A stretch of 64,000 nucleotides of DNA from Pseudomonas kilonensis (GTDB lineage Bacteria > Pseudomonadota > Gammaproteobacteria > Pseudomonadales > Pseudomonadaceae): the NCBI RefSeq assembly GCF_001269885.1, contig NZ_LHVH01000017.1:434001-498000 (forward strand). The letters run 5' to 3'. Position 1 is the stretch's first letter, and each line of letters opens with the position of its first letter. The notes beneath the pieces are model-generated. The model searched no databases and was not told the DNA's origin. It was given only the letters and a program-made list of their open reading frames with translations. Both the position numbers and the translations under genes were made by a program. Below are positions 59,535-64,000 of the stretch, one piece after another.

Positions 59535-60296
59535 ATGATCGATCGGCTGGTGGCCCGGATACTGGGCCTGGAAGTCCGCCTGTTGGCCTGTCAGGCCCGC
59601 TTGAATGCCCATACCGACAGCGAAGCGCTGCATGACCTGCGCACCACGGTTCGCCGTTTGCGCAGCCTGCTTCGCCCATTGCGTGGGTTGCCTGGCGTCG
59701 AACAGCTGGAGACGGCTGCTTCGGCGGTCGGCACCCTGACCACGCCCTTGCGCGACCGGGAAGTGTTGGCCGCTTACCTGGAGCAGCATGGCCAAGCTGA
59801 GGCGGCGCGGCGACGCCAGGTGCAAATGGCTGAGGCTTATCCCGCCGTGGCCGCGAGTGTTGAACTGGCGCAGTTGCTGATGATCCTCGACGCCTTCCCG
59901 CGCTTCATTCGCGCCGCCCAGCGCGAGGGGTTGCTGGAGGGCTTGCGCAAACGCATCGAAAAGCGCCTGGACAAACAGTGGAAGAAACTCGGCGAAGCCC
60001 TGCGCGATCCAGCCCATGACCGCCATCGATTGCGCCTGCTGATCAAGCGCGTGCGCTACGCCATCGAAGCCTACCCTGAACTCGACCGCCTGCCTGAAGC
60101 AGCCATGCCCCGGCTCAAGTCCGCCCAGGCCGCGCTGGGCGATTGGCACGATTGCTGGCAATGGCTGGCCAGGGCCAAGGAAGAAACCGATCTGCACGCT
60201 TGTGTGCCCACCTGGCACGCCACGATGGACAGGGCCGAGGCCAAGTCTGACAAGGTGCTCGACAAGCTGATTGTCAGTTGCTTCGAAAAATCCTGA
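59535..60296 (+). CDS. CHAD-domain protein
   Basis: Helical protein of 253 residues with the CHAD (conserved histidine alpha-helical) pattern: ALHDLRTTVRRLRSLLRPLR near residue 40 and ALRDPAHDRHRLRLLIKRVRYAIEAY near 150-175, both rich in His and Arg. CHAD proteins bind inorganic polyphosphate through these basic surfaces. No CYTH or polyphosphate gene lies next to it. CGGAG precedes the ATG at 59535 by 7 bases and is preferred to the start at 59496, which lies in the inverted repeat. Confidence 0.82.
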   Translation: MIDRLVARILGLEVRLLACQARLNAHTDSEALHDLRTTVRRLRSLLRPLRGLPGVEQLETAASAVGTLTTPLRDREVLAAYLEQHGQAEAARRRQVQMAEAYPAVAASVELAQLLMILDAFPRFIRAAQREGLLEGLRKRIEKRLDKQWKKLGEALRDPAHDRHRLRLLIKRVRYAIEAYPELDRLPEAAMPRLKSAQAALGDWHDCWQWLARAKEETDLHACVPTWHATMDRAEAKSDKVLDKLIVSCFEKS

Positions 60297-60314
60297 CTCC
60301 CACCAGTAATCCCT

Positions 60315-60402
60315 GTGGGAGCGAGCCTGCTCGCGATAGCGGTGGACCGGTTAATAAATCTGCAAGCTGACCCACTGCTATCGCGAGCAGGCTCGCTCCC
60401 AC
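60315..60402. repeat. REP pair (REPIN)
   Basis: Inverted REP pair of the gcgagcctgctcgcgata variant between the CHAD and thioesterase genes; both arms match. Confidence 0.9.
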
Positions 60403-60527
60403 ATAGGATATTTGTAGGATTCAGGCTCGCGGCTTTTCTGTCAGTCTCTTTGGCCGGAATGAGCCCTGTGCCGCCAGCCCGGGCTGGTTAAGATTCCTTC
60501 ATCTTTTTCCCTGTTTTCGAGGTCGTC

Positions 60528-61325
60528 ATGCGCTTTTCCGATTTGATCGATGCCGTACGCCGGCAGCCAGGTGCGGTGAGCATCGCGCCTGAATGGGGCC
60601 AGGGTCGGGCCAGTTTTGGCGGGTTGGTGGCGGCACTGCAATATGAGGCGATGCGTGCCCAAGTGCCGGCGGATCGCCCGGTGCGTTCGCTGGCGATCAC
60701 CTTTGTTGGCCCGGTCGAGCCCGACGTGCCTGTCAGTTTTGAAGTCGACGTATTGCGTGAAGGCAAGGCAGTGAGTCAGGTGCTGGGGCGCGCGGTGCAG
60801 AACGGCCAGGTGGTGACCGTGGTGCAAGGCAGTTTCGGCGCATCGCGCTCATCCGTGGTGGCGGTGCAGGCCGATCCCGCGCCAGAGTTTAAAAGCGTGG
60901 AGCAATGCCAGGAACTGCCTTACGTCAAGGGCATGACCCCGGAATTCATGCGGCACCTGGCGATGCGCTGGAGCGTTGGCGGCTTGCCGTTCAGCGGCAA
61001 TAAATCCCGGAGCATGGGCGGCTGGGTGCGCTTGCGCGGCGATGTGCAGGAGGAGCCGCTGAACGAAAGTCATATCCTGGCCTTGGTGGACGCCTGGCCG
61101 CCGGCCTTGTTGCCTCACCTTTCGCAAATGGCCCCGGGCAGCACGCTCACGTGGACCATCGAGTTCGTCCAGCCGCTGCTGGCGCTCACGACACTGGACT
61201 GGTGCAAGTACCTGGCCGAGATCGAACATGCCCAGGACGGCTACGGCCATGTCGCCGCGAAGTTCTGGAGCGCCGATGGCCGCTTGATCGCCCTGAGTCG
61301 GCAGACGGTCACTATTTTCGGTTAA
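60528..61325 (+). CDS. Acyl-CoA thioesterase family protein
   Basis: Protein of 265 residues with two hot-dog domains in tandem, as in TesB-like thioesterases. The first domain has FGGLVAALQYEAM and SLAITFVGPVEPDVPVSFEVDV. The second (about 135-265) contains WSVGGLPFSGN and TLTWTIEFVQP. It should hydrolyse acyl-CoAs; chain length unknown. The stop codon overlaps the stop of the convergent DUF962-like gene by two bases. Confidence 0.8.
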   Translation: MRFSDLIDAVRRQPGAVSIAPEWGQGRASFGGLVAALQYEAMRAQVPADRPVRSLAITFVGPVEPDVPVSFEVDVLREGKAVSQVLGRAVQNGQVVTVVQGSFGASRSSVVAVQADPAPEFKSVEQCQELPYVKGMTPEFMRHLAMRWSVGGLPFSGNKSRSMGGWVRLRGDVQEEPLNESHILALVDAWPPALLPHLSQMAPGSTLTWTIEFVQPLLALTTLDWCKYLAEIEHAQDGYGHVAAKFWSADGRLIALSRQTVTIFG

Positions 61326-61552
61326 GGCTCTACGTGACAATGGTGCTGCAGCCCGAGCGCCGCGAGCAGGCCGATGATGCCGATGGCGACATCGCCCAGG
61401 CTCATGCTGAACACCCCCGACACAATCAGCAGAAACGCGATGATGAACAGCGGCACGGCAATCAGGTGCAACACCAGGTTGGTGGGGCGCCGATGATTGT
61501 CTGGGTAGGTGCGCCATTGCCAGGCCGGAAGATTGGGGTGACGTTTGCCCAT
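61322..61552 (-). CDS. Short DUF962/Mpo1-like membrane protein
   Basis: Protein of 76 residues. The start MGKRHPNLPAWQWRTYPDNHR and two helices (LVLHLIAVPLFIIAFLLIV and VAIGIIGLLAALGL) match the N-terminal part of the Mpo1-like (DUF962) proteins of pseudomonads. As I recall them, those continue for another 30-40 residues past a GLQxxGH motif. Here the protein ends at GLQHHCHVEP, inside the conserved region. It may be a truncated but still expressed copy. AAGGAA precedes the ATG at 61552. It overlaps the thioesterase stop. Confidence 0.6.
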   Translation of the reverse strand: MGKRHPNLPAWQWRTYPDNHRRPTNLVLHLIAVPLFIIAFLLIVSGVFSMSLGDVAIGIIGLLAALGLQHHCHVEP

Positions 61553-61680
61553 GATGCTGTTCCTTGAATGAAACTGAATAATCCAAGGATAGGTCCGGTC
61601 GGGCGGGGCGGCGAATGGCGGTTGGCTATCGAAGCGATAGGCGGCCATACAGTTTTGCTGTTGTGGCTAGGGACTTATCT

Positions 61681-61765
61681 GTGGGAGCAAGGCTTGCCCG
61701 CGATGGGCGCGATGCGGTCTTTGGTGAACCGAGGTGCCCCCATCGCGGGCAAGCCTTGCTCCCAC
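61681..61765. repeat. REP pair (REPIN)
   Basis: Inverted REP pair of the caaggcttgcccgcgatg variant, arms matching, in the 258-base gap between the DUF962-like gene and the chemoreceptor. Confidence 0.9.
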
Positions 61766-61810
61766 AGAGAGAATCTCCTCACCACAGTGGGACTAGGGCA
61801 AGCCCGCGTT

Positions 61811-63292
61811 CTACAGTTTCAACTGCCCAATCGCCTTGCTCAACTCGCCCGCCAACGTCGCCAATTCGTGGCTGGTGGTGGCTGAGTCGACGGTCTGGCG
61901 CACGGTGTTCTCGGTCACGTCGCGAATGCTCACCACTGCCCGGTTCATTTCCTCGGCGACGTGGCTTTGCTGTTCGGCCGCGACAGCGATCTGGGTGTTG
62001 CTCTCGCGCATTTGCGCCACCGCTGCGGTGATCTGTGCCAACGCATCGCCGGCCTCGCGGGCCTGTTGCACGCAATCGTCGGCCTTGAGCGAGCTCTCCT
62101 GCATGAAGTCCACTGCGTCTCGAGTCCCGGCCTGCAGGGCCGAGACCATGGTGGTGATTTCATCGGTGGAGGTCTGTACCCGCTTGGCCAGGTTGCGCAC
62201 CTCGTCGGCCACCACGGCAAAACCCCGGCCCATTTCTCCAGCCCGTGCTGCTTCGATCGCCGCGTTCAGGGCCAGCAGATTGGTTTGTTCGGCGATGCTG
62301 TGGATCACGCTGACCACCCCGTTGATCTTCTGGCTGTCTTCGGCCAGGCGCTGGATCATTTCGGCGGTCTGCTGCACACCCGAAGACAGCCCGGTGATCG
62401 ACTGCTGTACCCGACCGACCACTTCCTGACCGTTGCCGGCCAGAGTATCGGCGGTTTTCGACAGGTCGCGGGTGGCGCCGGCATGCTGGGCGATGTGATA
62501 AACCGTGGCGGACATTTCGTTGATCGCCGTGGCCGCCTGATCGGTTTCGCTTTGCTGGCCGAGCATGCCGTGGCGCACATCGTTCATGCTCGACGCCAGG
62601 CGCGCCGCACCGCTGTCCAACTGCCGGGCGGTGCTGGCAACGGTGTCGACGACCCGTTGATAACCGGCCTGCATGGCGTTGAACGCCGCCGCCATCTGGC
62701 CCACTTCGTCCTTGCAGGCCAGGGGCACGCGGGCGGACAGGTCACCGGTTTTTTCCACGTGCAGCATCACGTCTTTGAGTGTGTTGAGCTGGCTGAGCAG
62801 AAAACGGATCAAGAGTTGCGAGGCGCCCAGCATCGCCAGCATCAACACGAACACGGCCGCGGCGTATTGGCTGAAGCGTTCACCGAACACTTGGCTCAGG
62901 CTCACACCTTGGGCCAGCACGGCGATTTGTTGGCCGTCACCTCGACGGATCACTTGGGCGCCCAGCAGCGGGTCGTCGCCAAACAGCAGCGCGGTGTCGA
63001 GTTTGACCCAACCGTTGGCCTGGGCCAGTGAAGGCAATGGTTGTTCGTTGAACACCGGGACTTGGTCGCGCTGGAATACCAGGAGGTCATCGGCCTTGGG
63101 CAGGGGTTGGCTGGCCGGCCAGGCAGCGAGCACGTGTGCCTGGGCCTGGGCATTCGCCTGGGTCGCGTGGTTGCGCGCCTGCTGTTCGAGGTGCACCGCG
63201 TAGAGCACCAGCAGCAACGTGGTGACAAAGGCGACCGCATTGACTGCCCAGAATTTGTATTTCAACGAGATATTGCTAAGCCAGGCACCCAT
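61811..63292 (-). CDS. Methyl-accepting chemotaxis protein
   Basis: Chemoreceptor of 493 residues. A first helix lies at about 13-34, a short periplasmic part follows, and a second helix lies at about 135-155. Then come HAMP (about 155-210) and the signalling domain. The conserved hairpin tip is [19 protein letters not shown]; it contacts CheA and CheW. The periplasmic part is only about 100 residues and matches no ligand-binding domain I can name. The ATG at 63292 is chosen; an ATG 15 codons upstream is less likely. Confidence 0.92.
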   Translation of the reverse strand: MGAWLSNISLKYKFWAVNAVAFVTTLLLVLYAVHLEQQARNHATQANAQAQAHVLAAWPASQPLPKADDLLVFQRDQVPVFNEQPLPSLAQANGWVKLDTALLFGDDPLLGAQVIRRGDGQQIAVLAQGVSLSQVFGERFSQYAAAVFVLMLAMLGASQLLIRFLLSQLNTLKDVMLHVEKTGDLSARVPLACKDEVGQMAAAFNAMQAGYQRVVDTVASTARQLDSGAARLASSMNDVRHGMLGQQSETDQAATAINEMSATVYHIAQHAGATRDLSKTADTLAGNGQEVVGRVQQSITGLSSGVQQTAEMIQRLAEDSQKINGVVSVIHSIAEQTNLLALNAAIEAARAGEMGRGFAVVADEVRNLAKRVQTSTDEITTMVSALQAGTRDAVDFMQESSLKADDCVQQAREAGDALAQITAAVAQMRESNTQIAVAAEQQSHVAEEMNRAVVSIRDVTENTVRQTVDSATTSHELATLAGELSKAIGQLKL

Positions 63293-63435
63293 GGAAGGTC
63301 TTCTCTGATAGCGGAAACAGCATTGGCAAGGTGCCATTATTCTGCCGCTACTCAGGTGACGGGATTTTGATGTGGGTCAACAGACAACACAGGAGCCGGG
63401 GATTTTGATATGGACTAGTAGACACCAGATCCCTT

Positions 63436-63522
63436 GTGGGAGCGGGCTTGCTCGCGAATGCGTTGGATCAGTTACTGCTGTATTTGCTGATCCACCGCAT
63501 TCGCGAGCAAGCCCGCTCCCAC
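63436..63522. repeat. REP pair (REPIN)
   Basis: Inverted REP pair, gcgggcttgctcgcgaatgc variant, between the chemoreceptor and tatD genes. Confidence 0.9.
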
Positions 63523-63536
63523 AGAGGGATGTGGGT

Positions 63537-64000
63537 TCATTCGGAAATGGCGGGTAAACCAAAAAACGCCCGGGCGCAGGCGGTGCTGTGGGCTGCCAGG
63601 TCTTCCTGGGTTTCGCCCCGGTGCAACGCCACTTCGCGCAGGACCTCCGTCAGGTAGGCCGGTTCGTTGCGGCCATTCTTGGGTTTGGGCCGCAGCGTGC
63701 GAGGCAGCAGGTACGGCGCGTCGCTTTCGAGCATCAGCCGACCGCGGGGAATTTCGCGCACCAACGGGTGCAGGTGCGTGCCCCGGCGCTCGTCACAGAT
63801 CCAGCCAGTGATGCCGATGTGCAGGTCCAGGTCGAGGTAGCTGAACAGTGCCTTTTTTTCACCGGTAAAGCAGTGCACCACGGCGGCCGGCAACTGATCG
63901 CGAAAATCCCGGAGGATGTCCAGCAAGCGCTGGTCGGCGTCGCGTTCATGCAGGAACACCGGCAGTTGCAACTGGACCGCCAAGGCGAGGTGTTCTTCCA
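63537..64000 (-). CDS. tatD: TatD-family metal-dependent DNase, C-terminal part
   Basis: The gene runs off the right edge; about 154 C-terminal residues are visible. They include [11 protein letters not shown] with a metal-binding His, [22 protein letters not shown] and [15 protein letters not shown] with the catalytic Asp. These are the TatD TIM-barrel motifs for a 3'-5' exonuclease acting in DNA repair. Within the family, the [11 protein letters not shown] segment is that of the YjjV/TatD group. The N-terminal HxH site lies outside the window. Confidence 0.92.
   Translation of the reverse strand, partial: EEHLALAVQLQLPVFLHERDADQRLLDILRDFRDQLPAAVVHCFTGEKKALFSYLDLDLHIGITGWICDERRGTHLHPLVREIPRGRLMLESDAPYLLPRTLRPKPKNGRNEPAYLTEVLREVALHRGETQEDLAAHSTACARAFFGLPAISE

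Overview
The window looks like the chromosome of a fluorescent pseudomonad (Pseudomonas fluorescens group). The DNA is GC-rich outside the surface-polysaccharide genes. It carries many copies of the short palindromic REP repeat starting gtgggagc that is typical of this group. It also has two hallmark Pseudomonas gene orders: yciK-mupP-ubiG-mtaD/mtnA-gyrA-serC-pheA-hisC-tyrA/aroA-cmk-rpsA-ihfB, and wbpV-wbpL-wbpM-comEA. No tRNA, rRNA, phage, insertion sequence or CRISPR array was seen.

Layout. 1-6.7 kb: the end of a DsbA-like gene, an ABC exporter, a GGDEF-EAL c-di-GMP enzyme followed by a TenA/heme-oxygenase-like gene, then a diguanylate cyclase on the minus strand. 7.0-12 kb: a minus-strand set (mtaD, ubiG, mupP, yciK) divergent from mtnA; MtaD and MtnA belong to one methylthioadenosine salvage route. 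12.4-23.5 kb: gyrA, then the serine/aromatic operon serC-pheA-hisC-tyrA/aroA-cmk, then rpsA with a structured leader. 23.6-44.4 kb: ihfB, lapA-like, wzz and a complete Wzx/Wzy-type O-antigen locus. 44.4-49 kb: comEA, an OafA-like acyltransferase, a DUF1989 gene, a DUF2897 gene and an ethanolamine permease. 49.4-57.7 kb: the kdpFABCDE potassium system, with REP repeats inserted on both sides of kdpC. 57.9-64 kb: a patatin-like lipase, a small lipoprotein, a CHAD protein, a thioesterase, a short DUF962/Mpo1-like protein, a chemoreceptor and the end of a TatD nuclease.

The O-antigen locus is the most distinctive part. It holds all six genes for CMP-pseudaminic acid (pseB, C, F, G, H, I), genes for GDP-mannose and GDP-L-fucose (manC, gmd, fcl), and genes for a UDP-QuiNAc/FucNAc-type primer sugar with its initiating transferase (wbpM, a wbpV-like reductase, wbpL). 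A flippase, a Wzy-like polymerase and Wzz complete an assembly line. Only two further glycosyltransferase candidates are visible: a GT2 protein and an uncharacterised protein directly after pseI. The latter has the GNGPSL and LGADHSWH motifs, a layout like GT42 sialyltransferases and DUF115/Maf proteins, and is a good candidate pseudaminyltransferase. That gene, the polymerase and a following acetyltransferase are clearly AT-rich compared with their surroundings, as expected of transferred serotype genes. A 10-bp match to the JUMPstart element, a hairpin and a GGCGGTA ops-like site lie in the long leader before the flippase and may mark RfaH-type control.
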